From positions 1-32,040 of the forward strand of contig PCBT01000025.1 in the NCBI GenBank assembly GCA_002731375.1: a stretch of 32,040 nucleotides of DNA. The letters are read 5' to 3'. Below, piece by piece: positions 1 through 8,519 of the stretch. The translations under genes were made by a program, and so were the position numbers. The DNA comes from Rhodospirillaceae bacterium. Lineage in GTDB: Bacteria > Pseudomonadota > Alphaproteobacteria > GCA-2731375. Position 1 is the stretch's first letter; each line of letters starts with the position of its first letter. The notes under the pieces were generated by a model. It did no database searches. It was not told the DNA's origin and was given only the letters and a program-made list of their open reading frames with translations.

Positions 1-1655
1 ATTTTCTGGTCTTCCAGCCAATCGGCCAGATCACCGGAGATGTAGGACGAGCCGTTATCGCCGCGCCGCATGGCAAGATAATGATCCCCAACTAGGCCCC
101 AATCCACGGCATCAAGCCGGGCAAAATATGCGGTCACCAGTTCCACCGCCGGCAATGCCGCCAAACAACCGATGGCCGAGGCGACACCGGCGCCAAAGGG
201 GCACAACAGGCGGCGCAGTCCCAATTTGCGCGCCAGGGCATAGGCATGTACGGGCCCGGCGCCGCCAAAGGCGATCATGGCGAAATTGCGCAGATCAATG
301 CCTTTTTCCGCCCCATGGGCCCGGATCGCCGCGGCCATGCTTTCGTTAACCACGTCGTGAATGCCCCAGGCGATCTGTTCCACGGACATATCTAGCCTTC
401 CGGCGATATCGGCCTCGATCGCGGCTTTCACCGCATCCTCATCCAAAGCCATGTCGCCGCCCAAAAAATGCGCCGGATCAAGATAACCCAGCAGCAGATC
501 CGCGTCCGTGACGGTCGGCTGTGCGCCGCCCCGGGCGTAGCAAACCGGCCCGGGATCGGCGCCAGCCGATTTTGGCCCCACATTAAGCAGGCCCAGATCA
601 TTGACATGGGCGATGGACCCGCCGCCGGCGCCAATCTCGAGCAATTCAATTGCGGAAATCTGCAGCGGGAAGCCACTGCCACGCTTGAAACGGTGCACAT
701 GGCCGACTTCGAATTCATGGGTAATAGCCGGCTCGCCGTCCTGGATGACCGATATCTTGGCCGTCGTCCCACCCATGTCGAAGGCAATGGCGTCGGGTTG
801 TTCCAAGGCTTCGCGGGCAAAGTGCGCGGCGGCGATGGCGCCGGCTGCGGGCCCGGACTCAATCATCCGCACTGGAAAGGTATCGGCTACATCGGAGGCC
901 GGGCCGATGCCGCCGTGGGACAGCATCATGGAGGCTTCCTGGCGCATGCCGAGATCGGCCAGGCCTTTGTTCAGCCGGCCCACATAGGTTTGCACCAGAG
1001 GCTTCACATAGGCATCGACGACGGTAGTGGAGGTCCGCTCGAACTCCCGAACCTCGGCCGAGACCTGATGCGAGACGCTGACCGTCAGATTTGGGTACAG
1101 ACGCGCTACGATCTCGGCCACCCGCACCTCATGCGCTGGGTGGGCATAACCATGCAACAGACAGATCGCCAGGGATTCGATGCCGGCATCTCGGACCAGT
1201 TGGGTGAGAACGTCCGCGACCTGCCCCTCGTCCAGGGGCGTCAGGACATTGCCATCAAAATCGACTCGTTCGTTGACCTCCATTCGGCGCTGACGCGGCA
1301 CCAGGGGCGCCGGCATGCGGAGGCCAAGATCATAGATATCATAACGGGCCTCGCGGCCCATTTCCAAAGCGTCGCGGAAGCCGGCGGTGGCGATCATACC
1401 GGTGCGCGCACCCTTGCCCTCAAGAACCGCGTTGGTCGCCACGGTCGTGGCATGCACCACGTCGCGCACAGCGGCTGAAGATATTCCGGTTCTCTGCAGA
1501 ATTTCCCCGGCGCCAGTCAGGGAGCCCTCGGATGGGTCGGCCGGCGTACTCAGAATTTTGGCGAACCAGACCTCGGCGCTACCGTCATCGACGAGGACAA
1601 CGTCGGTAAATGTACCGCCAACATCAATGGCAAGGCGGCAAGATGCTTGAGACAT
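1..1655 (-). CDS. Hydantoinase/oxoprolinase subunit A, N-terminal part (runs off window)
   Basis: This is the large ATP-binding subunit of the ATP-dependent hydantoinase / 5-oxoprolinase family (HyuA type), which couples ATP hydrolysis to opening of a cyclic amide. The visible 551 codons begin MSQASCRLAIDVGGTFTDVV, the N-terminal phosphate-binding signature. Further in are FDMGGTTAK (second phosphate-binding motif) and EIGAGGGSIA, both hallmarks of the family. Family members are usually about 650-700 residues, so the last quarter lies beyond base 1. The ATG at 1655-1653 directly precedes the conserved N-terminus and has AAGGG about 10 nt upstream. It is divergently transcribed from the 1759-10111 operon and is paralogous to the A subunit at 6423-8519. 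Its partner B subunit is presumably outside the window. The substrate cannot be told from sequence. The family call is firm. Confidence 0.93.
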   Translation of the reverse strand, partial: MSQASCRLAIDVGGTFTDVVLVDDGSAEVWFAKILSTPADPSEGSLTGAGEILQRTGISSAAVRDVVHATTVATNAVLEGKGARTGMIATAGFRDALEMGREARYDIYDLGLRMPAPLVPRQRRMEVNERVDFDGNVLTPLDEGQVADVLTQLVRDAGIESLAICLLHGYAHPAHEVRVAEIVARLYPNLTVSVSHQVSAEVREFERTSTTVVDAYVKPLVQTYVGRLNKGLADLGMRQEASMMLSHGGIGPASDVADTFPVRMIESGPAAGAIAAAHFAREALEQPDAIAFDMGGTTAKISVIQDGEPAITHEFEVGHVHRFKRGSGFPLQISAIELLEIGAGGGSIAHVNDLGLLNVGPKSAGADPGPVCYARGGAQPTVTDADLLLGYLDPAHFLGGDMALDEDAVKAAIEADIAGRLDMSVEQIAWGIHDVVNESMAAAIRAHGAEKGIDLRNFAMIAFGGAGPVHAYALARKLGLRRLLCPFGAGVASAIGCLAALPAVELVTAYFARLDAVDWGLVGDHYLAMRRGDNGSSYISGDLADWLEDQK

Positions 1656-1711
1656 ATACTTTAACCCTTACTAGATTTTCAGACGGCATTGAAGCACGGC
1701 GGGAGTGATTG

Positions 1712-1739
1712 TTGACAGGCGCTTTTTTACCCATATTGT
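1712..1739 (+). promoter_or_regulatory. Candidate sigma70-type promoter for the hydantoinase/aminotransferase operon
   Basis: A perfect -35 hexamer TTGACA (1712-1717) is followed after 16 bp by TATTGT (1734-1739), which matches the -10 consensus at four of six positions. Transcription would start near 1746, just ahead of the ATG codons at 1759 and 1771. This argues against the in-frame GTG at 1705 being the start. The site lies in the 103-bp gap between two divergent genes. It is a sequence match only. Confidence 0.45.
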
Positions 1740-1758
1740 CGCTGTTATAAAAACCATC

Positions 1759-2952
1759 ATGGCAGGCCCTATGTCCCCCCCATTATCGAAATTTGGCCAG
1801 TCCGTTGGCGGCTCCACGGTTGTCGGCATGCGCCGTCAAGCCGACGCCCTGGAAGCCAAGGGCATGCGCGTTGTTGATTTCGGCATTGGCGAACCGGATT
1901 TCGAGGCCCCGCCACCCGTTCGGGAAGCCGCCATCAAGGCCGTTCGTGACGGCAAGGGCAATTATATCGATCCGCGCGGGTTAGTCGAACTGCGCGAAGC
2001 CATCGCCGAATTCGAGGCCGGTCAGCATGGCCTTGCGATCAGCCCGGATCAGATTGTCGTGACGCCTGGCTCCTATGGCGGCCTGACGTTGATCACCAGG
2101 GCGCTGCTTGATCCCGGCAACGACGTACTGGTTATCGAGCCCTGTTGGGGGCCGTACAAGGCGATGGTCAAGCTGACGGGGGCAAATCCGGTCGGTGTGC
2201 CCATGGGCACCAGGCAGGGCCGCTTCGTCATCGATGGCGCACGTCTGGAGGCCGCTGTGACGGCCAAGACCCGCGCCATTGTCGTCAACACGCCATGGAA
2301 TCCCACAGGCCGGGTCCTGCTGGCGGAAGAACTCGCCGCCGTGGCCAAGGTCGCCGAACGCCATGATCTTTGGATTGTCGCCGACGAGGTTTACAGCGAA
2401 TTGGTCTATGCCAACGCCACTCATGTTTCCGCCGCCACGTTGTGCGCTGATATCGCCGCGCGCACGGTGATCGCGACCTCACTGTCAAAATCTTTCGCCA
2501 TGACCGGTTGGCGCCTGGGCTATTGCATCGCGCCACCGGAATTAGCCGAGTTGCTGGCCCGCCTCAATCAATATGCCTCGCGCTGCGCCACTTCCATCGT
2601 GCAATACGCCGCCGTCGCCGCCTTTCGCGATAGTGCGTCCTATGTGGCCGAGATGCGCCATGAGTACGAGCTGCGCCGCAATGCTATCGCCGATGGCTTG
2701 AATCGGATCGTAGGCGTCGAATGCCCCCTGCCCGAGGGTACCTTCTATGCCTTTCCGCAAATTCCCAAAGCCTGGGGCGACAGCAAAAACGTGGCTGATG
2801 ATCTGCTGAAAAAAGCCGGGGTTCTGCTAACGCCGGGCTCCTCATACGGGCCGACCAGCCGCCACCATCTGCGCCTTTCCTTCGCCACATCCCTGGAAAC
2901 GATAGAGAATGGTATCGCGCGCCTGCAAGAGGCCTTGCCGCCCCGTGGCTGA
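1759..2952 (+). CDS. Class I/II PLP-dependent aminotransferase
   Basis: This is a fold-type I pyridoxal-phosphate aminotransferase of the aspartate aminotransferase superfamily. It transfers an amino group between an amino acid and a 2-oxo acid in the cytoplasm. Numbered from the ATG at 1759 (397 residues, normal family length), NPTG is at 181-184, the cofactor-binding D209-x-x-Y212 follows, and the Schiff-base lysine is K244 in SLSKSFAMTGWRLGY. A GTG at 1705 would add 18 poorly conserved residues but lies within the predicted promoter, so the start is placed at 1759; the ATG at 1771 is equally possible. It is first in a tightly packed operon and its stop overlaps the next gene by 8 nt. Context with a cyclic-amide hydrolase and a TPP enzyme suggests it converts the released amino acid to its 2-oxo acid. 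Substrate is not assigned. Confidence 0.93.
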   Translation: MAGPMSPPLSKFGQSVGGSTVVGMRRQADALEAKGMRVVDFGIGEPDFEAPPPVREAAIKAVRDGKGNYIDPRGLVELREAIAEFEAGQHGLAISPDQIVVTPGSYGGLTLITRALLDPGNDVLVIEPCWGPYKAMVKLTGANPVGVPMGTRQGRFVIDGARLEAAVTAKTRAIVVNTPWNPTGRVLLAEELAAVAKVAERHDLWIVADEVYSELVYANATHVSAATLCADIAARTVIATSLSKSFAMTGWRLGYCIAPPELAELLARLNQYASRCATSIVQYAAVAAFRDSASYVAEMRHEYELRRNAIADGLNRIVGVECPLPEGTFYAFPQIPKAWGDSKNVADDLLKKAGVLLTPGSSYGPTSRHHLRLSFATSLETIENGIARLQEALPPRG

Positions 2953-3823
2953 CCAGCTGGCACCAAAATGGTTCCAGCATGCCTTGGCACAGGCTCCAGC
3001 GTCGCGCTGGGTCTCGGTGCTGGATTGCGATATTCATTATTTGCGCTGGGGGCCGGCGGCCTCCGACCGGCCGGGCCTCCTGTTCCTGCATGCCGGCGGT
3101 GCCCATGCCCAGTGGTGGTCCTTCATCGCACCCTTCTTGGCCGAGGACCGGGCCGTCGCCGCCATCGACTTTTCCGGCATGGGCGACAGTGGCCGCCGGG
3201 AGCACTACGGCAGCGCATGCCATGTGCCCGAAATCGCTGCCGTGCTGGCCGATGCCGACCTGGGTGAAAGGCCCATCATCGTCGGCCATAGTTTCGGCGG
3301 TTTCATGGCCTTGTGTTACGGCGACCAGCACGGTGCGGATCTATCCGGCATGGTTTTTATTGACACGCCCCTGCGCCCGGAAGTGGAAGCAAAGGCCAAC
3401 CCGACCAAAGCCTACACCCGGCCAAAGCCGGTGCATCCTGACCTGGACACGATCCTCAAGCGCTTTCGCCTTGGTCCCGCTCAGCCTTGCGAGAATGGCT
3501 ATATTCTTGACTTTATCGCGCAGCATTCAGTAGTGGAATGCGAAGGCGGCTGGACCTGGAAGTTCGATGTCGCCGCCCGGGGCGCCGACCACCACGACGA
3601 ACCCCTGGTCGACTATCTGAGCAACATGACCTGCCGCAAGGCTTTGATTTACGGTGCCGATAGTTCAATGGTCAGCAGCGATATCGTCGAATATATGCGC
3701 GGGCTGTTCGCGCCGGGTGAGCCGATCATTTGCATGCCCGAGGCGCATCATCACCTTTTTCTCGACCAGCCACTTGCTTTCATAGCCGCCTTGCGCGCTA
3801 TTCTCTCAGGCTGGAATGCATGA
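2945..3823 (+). CDS. Alpha/beta-fold hydrolase
   Basis: This is a 292-residue alpha/beta hydrolase. The oxyanion-hole region is HAGGAHAQWW, the nucleophile elbow is GHSFGG with S116, a candidate acid lies in YGADSSMVS, and the catalytic histidine is within the run H268-H270 before LFLDQP. The chosen GTG at 2945 overlaps the aminotransferase stop by 8 nt and places the start just before the WFQHALAQ region usual at the N-terminus of such proteins. An ATG at 2909 would give 12 extra residues encoded inside the upstream gene. Translational coupling within the operon is likely. The enzyme could hydrolyse an ester, lactone, amide or C-C bond of a pathway intermediate. Sequence does not decide which. 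Confidence 0.88.
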   Translation: MADQLAPKWFQHALAQAPASRWVSVLDCDIHYLRWGPAASDRPGLLFLHAGGAHAQWWSFIAPFLAEDRAVAAIDFSGMGDSGRREHYGSACHVPEIAAVLADADLGERPIIVGHSFGGFMALCYGDQHGADLSGMVFIDTPLRPEVEAKANPTKAYTRPKPVHPDLDTILKRFRLGPAQPCENGYILDFIAQHSVVECEGGWTWKFDVAARGADHHDEPLVDYLSNMTCRKALIYGADSSMVSSDIVEYMRGLFAPGEPIICMPEAHHHLFLDQPLAFIAALRAILSGWNA

Positions 3824-3847
3824 GCCGGAAATCCATGGGAATCCTAA

Positions 3848-4783
3848 ATGGCCAAGAAACTTGATCCATCCTACCGCCCCGAATTTGCCGTTCTGAATGG
3901 CGAGGTGGTGTCGTTCGGCGAGGCGAAGATCTCCATCATGGCGCCGGGCCTGACCTTCGCCGCCACTGTTTTCGAGGGCATGCGCGCCTACTGGAACCCT
4001 GATCACGAACAGCTATACGTCCTGCATCTGCAGGATCACCTGGAGCGGCTGGAGTTTTCCATGCGCGTGATCGAGCTTGACAATCCACCCTCGACCGAGG
4101 ATTTCACGGCCCAGGTCATGGCCGGGCTGCGAGCCAACAAACTGCGCGAAGATTGCTACATTCGGGTACAGGCCTATGTGGACAATTGGGGCGAGATGAT
4201 CGCCATCGGCCCCGTGGGTAGTTCGGTGATCTGCCGGGCCCGTCCCCGTGCCGATGCCTTTGCCACGGGTAAGCATTTCGCAGTGAGCAGTTGGCGGCGT
4301 AATGCCGATGATGCCTCACCGCCACGCATCAAGGCGACGGCGAATTACCTCAACAGCCGCCTGGCCGGTCTGGAGGCCAAGCGTATCGGCGCCGATGGCG
4401 GCATTATCCTAAACCGTGACGGTACGGTAAGTGAGGGTCCCGGTGGCTGCCTGTTCATCGTGCGCGACGGTTGTCTGATCACGCCGCCGGTGACGGCCGG
4501 TATTTTGGAGAGCATTACCCGGCGTACCTTGTTACATCTGGCCGACGATATGGATCTGGTGGCGGTGGAGCGTGATGTAGGTCGCACGGAGCTTTATCTG
4601 GCCGAGGAGTGTTTCTATTGCGGCACCGGCCAGGAAATCGTGCCGATCCTATCCGTGGACGGCAAGACGTTGGGCAATGGCGAACCCGGCCCCCTGACCC
4701 GGCATCTTCAAACCGCCTATGATAATATCGTCCGTTGCAAGGATGAAGCCTATAAAGACTGGCTGACGCCGGTTTACGAGTGA
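3848..4783 (+). CDS. Class IV aminotransferase, branched-chain type
   Basis: This is a fold-type IV PLP aminotransferase (branched-chain amino acid / D-amino acid transaminase family), 311 residues, which is normal length. The Schiff-base lysine is K162 in RIKATANYLNSR, the cofactor-anchoring glutamate is E196 in VSEGPGG, and the late glycine/threonine turn is GTGQEI. Many branched-chain enzymes read EGxGEN after the anchoring glutamate; here it is EGPGGC, so the Glu-Asn pair is lost and a non-canonical substrate is plausible. GGGA lies 7 nt upstream of the ATG. It lies 24 nt after the hydrolase gene and 9 nt before the hydantoinase B gene, in the same operon. It could act on branched, D- or beta-type amino acids. 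It is probably not the housekeeping ilvE, given its location. Confidence 0.9.
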   Translation: MAKKLDPSYRPEFAVLNGEVVSFGEAKISIMAPGLTFAATVFEGMRAYWNPDHEQLYVLHLQDHLERLEFSMRVIELDNPPSTEDFTAQVMAGLRANKLREDCYIRVQAYVDNWGEMIAIGPVGSSVICRARPRADAFATGKHFAVSSWRRNADDASPPRIKATANYLNSRLAGLEAKRIGADGGIILNRDGTVSEGPGGCLFIVRDGCLITPPVTAGILESITRRTLLHLADDMDLVAVERDVGRTELYLAEECFYCGTGQEIVPILSVDGKTLGNGEPGPLTRHLQTAYDNIVRCKDEAYKDWLTPVYE

Positions 4784-4792
4784 GAGTTTGAC

Positions 4793-6430
4793 ATGAGCAA
4801 GACAGAATTAAACGCGGTCCGCTTGGGTTTGATCTGGCGCCGCCTCGACGGCATTGTCGATCAGGTGGCGGAGACCTTCTTACGTGCGGCGTTCTCCGTC
4901 GTGGTGCGCGATAATTACGACATGGCCTTTAGTGTCTTCGATGCCCAGGGCCGGCAATTGACCCAGTCAAAACGCTCCATCCCCAGTTTCATGGGCACCT
5001 TGCCGCGCACCCTGGACGCGGTGTTGGAGAAGTTTCCGGTCTCGCAACTCAACCCCGGCGACGTCATCATCTCCAACAACGCCTGGATCGGCACCGGGCA
5101 TCTGAACGATATCTCCATGGTACACCCCATATTTCGCGGCAATGATTTGGTCGCCTTCGCCGCCTCCACAGCTCATACGGTCGATATTGGCGGCGCGCCC
5201 TCGCCCAACGCCAAGGATTGTTTCGAGGAAGGCCTGTGCATTCCCATTTGCAAGATCGTCGTGGGCGGCGAGGACAATCCGGTGGTCATGGATTTTCTCA
5301 ATGAAAATCTGCGCCAACCGGCAGAGACCCTGGGCGATATTCGAGCCCAGTTCGCGGCCTACCGTGATTGCAATGCCAAGCTGATGTCTCTGATGGACGA
5401 AGAGGGTTTGGATGATCTGATCCCCGTCGCGGATGAAATCATCGCACGTTCGGAACAAAGCATGCGGGTCGCCATCACGGACCTGCCCGATGGCCACTAT
5501 AGCGATGGCTTTGATATCGATGGCGTCGATATCCCCCTGCGCGTCGAGTGCACGGTAATCATCGACGGCGATCAATTGACCGTGGATTTCGCCGGCACCT
5601 CTCCCCAGGTGCCCTGGCCCATCAACAGTGTTCTAAACTATACCCAGGCCTATGCGCGCTATGCCGTGAAATGCCTGGTTGATCCGGATGCGCCGAACAA
5701 TGCGGGATCGTTGGCGCCGGTACATATCACCGCACCCAAAGGATCCCTCTTCAACGCCACGCCACCCGCGCCGGTCTGGGGCCGACATCTATCAGGCCAT
5801 TACGTACCAGCAGCGATTTTTGGCGCCATGGCGCCGATCATGCGGGACCGAATCGTGGCCGAATCCGGTTCGCCCCTGTGGAATGTTTATTTCGCCGGCC
5901 GCCATGATGATGACCGAGGCAACTTCGTGAAGATGTTCTTCATGAACGGCGGCCATGGTGGCCGTGCGAACGGTGACGGCCCTGGCTGTTTGAGTTTTCC
6001 CTCCAACGTCTCCAACCAACCCATCGAGGCCTTTGAACACCAGGTCCCTATGCTGGTGCGGGAGAAGAGTTTCATCCCCGATTCAGGCGGGGCCGGCAAG
6101 TATCGCGGCGGTAATGCCCAACGGCTGGCGTTCGAGGCGCGCGGTGATAATTCAATCACTATGACCATCCGCCACGAACGTATTCACTATCCCCCGCGCG
6201 GTCTGCTGGGCGGCCTGCCGGGCCGAGCCGGTGTGGACATGGTCAACGGAGAAGTCATTCCCGCTAAATCCCGCACGGAATTGAGCTCAGGCGACCGGGT
6301 TGTCTTTGAAATGCCTGGCGGCGGCGGTTTGTTCCCGCCGTCGGAACGGGATGCGGAGGCAATTAGACTGGATATTGAAAGCGGCCTGACAACGGCCAAA
6401 GCCAGCCAGGCGTCTTACGAGTATGAATAA
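4793..6430 (+). CDS. Hydantoinase/oxoprolinase subunit B
   Basis: This is the B subunit of the ATP-dependent N-methylhydantoinase / 5-oxoprolinase family, 545 residues, the usual size. Family features visible include the N-terminal region RAAFSVVVRDNYDMAFSVFD, the segment PGDVIISNNAWIGTGHLNDI, and the glycine-rich C-terminus with SGGAGKYRGG and FEMPGGGG. The protein works with the A subunit to hydrolyse a ring amide at the cost of ATP. Its last codons overlap the start of the A-subunit gene by 8 nt, as expected for subunits made in equal amounts. The ATG at 4793 follows the preceding stop by 9 nt. Substrate (hydantoin, 5-oxoproline, lactam or acyl-like compound) is not determinable. Confidence 0.95.
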   Translation: MSKTELNAVRLGLIWRRLDGIVDQVAETFLRAAFSVVVRDNYDMAFSVFDAQGRQLTQSKRSIPSFMGTLPRTLDAVLEKFPVSQLNPGDVIISNNAWIGTGHLNDISMVHPIFRGNDLVAFAASTAHTVDIGGAPSPNAKDCFEEGLCIPICKIVVGGEDNPVVMDFLNENLRQPAETLGDIRAQFAAYRDCNAKLMSLMDEEGLDDLIPVADEIIARSEQSMRVAITDLPDGHYSDGFDIDGVDIPLRVECTVIIDGDQLTVDFAGTSPQVPWPINSVLNYTQAYARYAVKCLVDPDAPNNAGSLAPVHITAPKGSLFNATPPAPVWGRHLSGHYVPAAIFGAMAPIMRDRIVAESGSPLWNVYFAGRHDDDRGNFVKMFFMNGGHGGRANGDGPGCLSFPSNVSNQPIEAFEHQVPMLVREKSFIPDSGGAGKYRGGNAQRLAFEARGDNSITMTIRHERIHYPPRGLLGGLPGRAGVDMVNGEVIPAKSRTELSSGDRVVFEMPGGGGLFPPSERDAEAIRLDIESGLTTAKASQASYEYE

Positions 6431-8519
6431 CGCGGCAACTGACGACTGGCGGGTCGGCGTCGACATCGGCGGCACCTTCACCGATGTGGTGTTGTGGCGC
6501 GAAGGCACGGAAAATCTGGTGCAAGTCAAATTGCTGACCACGCCGGATGATCCTTCGCGCGCGGTATTGTATGGCGTGAGTGAGGCTTTGAATGAAGCAG
6601 GCATCACGGCGACGCAACTTACATCCGTCGTGCATGGCACAACGTTGGTGGCGAATGCGCTGATCGAACGCAAGGGCGTCACAACGGCCCTGATCACCAC
6701 GCAAGGTTTTCGCGATGTGCTGGAGATCGGTCGGGAGTGGCGCTACGACCTGTTTAATCTGGATATTGAGATGCCGGCGCCCCTGGTACCACGGCGTCTG
6801 TGTCTGGAGATCAACGAACGCCTTGACGCCACCGGCGCGGTGGACACACCCCTCGACCTGGGACAAATGCCCGCGTTGATCGGGCAGCTTCGTGCCGCCG
6901 ATGTGCGCTCGGTCGGGATCTGTCTGCTGCATGCCTATCTGAACCCGGCCCACGAACAAGCCGTTGCCGCCGCCATCGCCCAGGCCATGCCGGATCTGGC
7001 GGTGTCTCTTTCATCCGATGTCAGCGCCGAAATGGGCGAATACGAGCGCACCTCGACGACGGTCGCCAACGCCTATGTACATCCAATCTTTCGCGACTAT
7101 GTTGAACGGCTTGTCACCGCGCTACAGAAACTCGGCTATAGCCGCGAGCTGTTGCTGGTGCTCTCCGATGGCCGGGGTATTGCGGCCGATGTGGCGGTGA
7201 AATATCCCATCCGCCTGGTACAATCCGGCCCGGCGGCGGGTGCCGAGGCGGCACGTCTGTTTGGCGAATTGGCACAACAAAACGATATCCTGTGTTTCGA
7301 TATGGGCGGCACGACCGCCAAGGCCTGCCTGATCCACGATGGCGAGCCCGAGCGCACGGTCAATTTCGAAGTCGCGCGCGAAACCCGTTTTGCCGAGGGC
7401 AGCGGCCTACCGTTGCTAATTCCCGCCATCGATATGATCGAGATTGGCGCCGGTGGCGGCTCCATCGCACGGATCGACCAGCGCGGTTTGTTGCAGGTTG
7501 GACCGGATAGCGCCGGCGCCGATCCCGGCCCCGCCTGTTATGGCCGCGGCAATGAACTGCCGACCGTCACCGACTGCGATTTGCTGTTGGGCTATCTCGA
7601 CGCGGACTCTTTTCTTGGCGGCAAGATGAAATTGGATCGCGCGGCGGCGGAAAAAGCCATACAGACCCATTTGGCAGATCCCCTGGGCATCAGTGCGACC
7701 GAGGCCGCCTGGGGTGTACACGAAACGGTCACCGCCAACATGGCCCAGGCCGCGACAATTCACGCCATCGAACGTGGCCTGGATGCAACCCGTTTCGCCA
7801 TGCTGCCAATCGGTGGCGCCGGCCCGGTGCATGCCTGTAGCATGGCGCAAAAAATGGGCATCGGGTGTCTGATCTGCCCATCGGGTGCCGGCGTCGCATC
7901 CGCCATCGGGATGCTGGCGGCGGCCAAGTCATTTGAGCTTGGCCGTGCCGCACCAGCCGAGCTTTCGGTCCTGGATTTCGCCAAGGCCGCCGAATTGTTA
8001 CGCGAGATGGCTGGGGAAGCGGCAGCTCTGGTCGCCAACGCTGGCGCCGGGGAGGCAGAGGTAACGCAACGCTTCAGCGCCATGATGCGCTATCTGGGCC
8101 AGGGCTATGAAATCGAGGTGCCCGTGACGCTGGAGATGGTCGAACGGCAAGACCACGATGGCCTGTTGGAGAACTTTTCCGAAAGCTACCGCAATCGCTA
8201 TGGACGCAGCGAAGATATGCCGGCGGAATTGTTATCCTGGCGGCTGGCAGTGACTGGGGAACGTTCCACTCTGGGGGATACCCTAGGCCAACGTGCGGTG
8301 GTGGGAGCCGCCGCGCCGGCCAGCAGGGCCACCCGCCCCGTTTGGTTCGACGATGCCTACGTCGAGGCACCAGTATACAAACGCGCGGACTTTGGCACCG
8401 GCAGCCGGATTGATGGCCCGGCCATTATCGAAGAGAACGAATCCACTTTGGTCTTGCCCACCGGCTTTCAATTGAATGTTGATGGGGCCCTGAACCTGAT
8501 CTTGGAAGCGGCCTCATGA
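6423..8519 (+). CDS. Hydantoinase/oxoprolinase subunit A
   Basis: This is the A subunit (698 residues, full length) of the ATP-dependent hydantoinase family, partner of the B subunit just upstream. The N-terminal phosphate loop is VGVDIGGTFTDVV at about 11-23, the second is FDMGGTTAKA starting at F292, and EIGAGGGSIA follows at about 338-347. AGADPGPACYGRG is also typical. The ATG lies within the last codons of the B gene, and its own stop overlaps the TPP-enzyme start in an ATGA arrangement, so four successive genes are coupled. It is a clear paralogue of the divergent partial gene at 1-1655, sharing long collinear blocks, yet the two differ throughout, so the duplication is not recent. Confidence 0.95.
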   Translation: MNNAATDDWRVGVDIGGTFTDVVLWREGTENLVQVKLLTTPDDPSRAVLYGVSEALNEAGITATQLTSVVHGTTLVANALIERKGVTTALITTQGFRDVLEIGREWRYDLFNLDIEMPAPLVPRRLCLEINERLDATGAVDTPLDLGQMPALIGQLRAADVRSVGICLLHAYLNPAHEQAVAAAIAQAMPDLAVSLSSDVSAEMGEYERTSTTVANAYVHPIFRDYVERLVTALQKLGYSRELLLVLSDGRGIAADVAVKYPIRLVQSGPAAGAEAARLFGELAQQNDILCFDMGGTTAKACLIHDGEPERTVNFEVARETRFAEGSGLPLLIPAIDMIEIGAGGGSIARIDQRGLLQVGPDSAGADPGPACYGRGNELPTVTDCDLLLGYLDADSFLGGKMKLDRAAAEKAIQTHLADPLGISATEAAWGVHETVTANMAQAATIHAIERGLDATRFAMLPIGGAGPVHACSMAQKMGIGCLICPSGAGVASAIGMLAAAKSFELGRAAPAELSVLDFAKAAELLREMAGEAAALVANAGAGEAEVTQRFSAMMRYLGQGYEIEVPVTLEMVERQDHDGLLENFSESYRNRYGRSEDMPAELLSWRLAVTGERSTLGDTLGQRAVVGAAAPASRATRPVWFDDAYVEAPVYKRADFGTGSRIDGPAIIEENESTLVLPTGFQLNVDGALNLILEAAS

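Noticed and set aside
468-1478. 336-codon plus-strand open frame opposite the partial hydantoinase gene
   Set aside because: It has no family resemblance and is antisense to a clearly coding gene; long antisense frames are common in high-GC DNA.
1705-1758. GTG start at 1705 for the class I aminotransferase
   Set aside because: It falls within the likely promoter (TTGACA at 1712) and would add an unconserved N-terminus.
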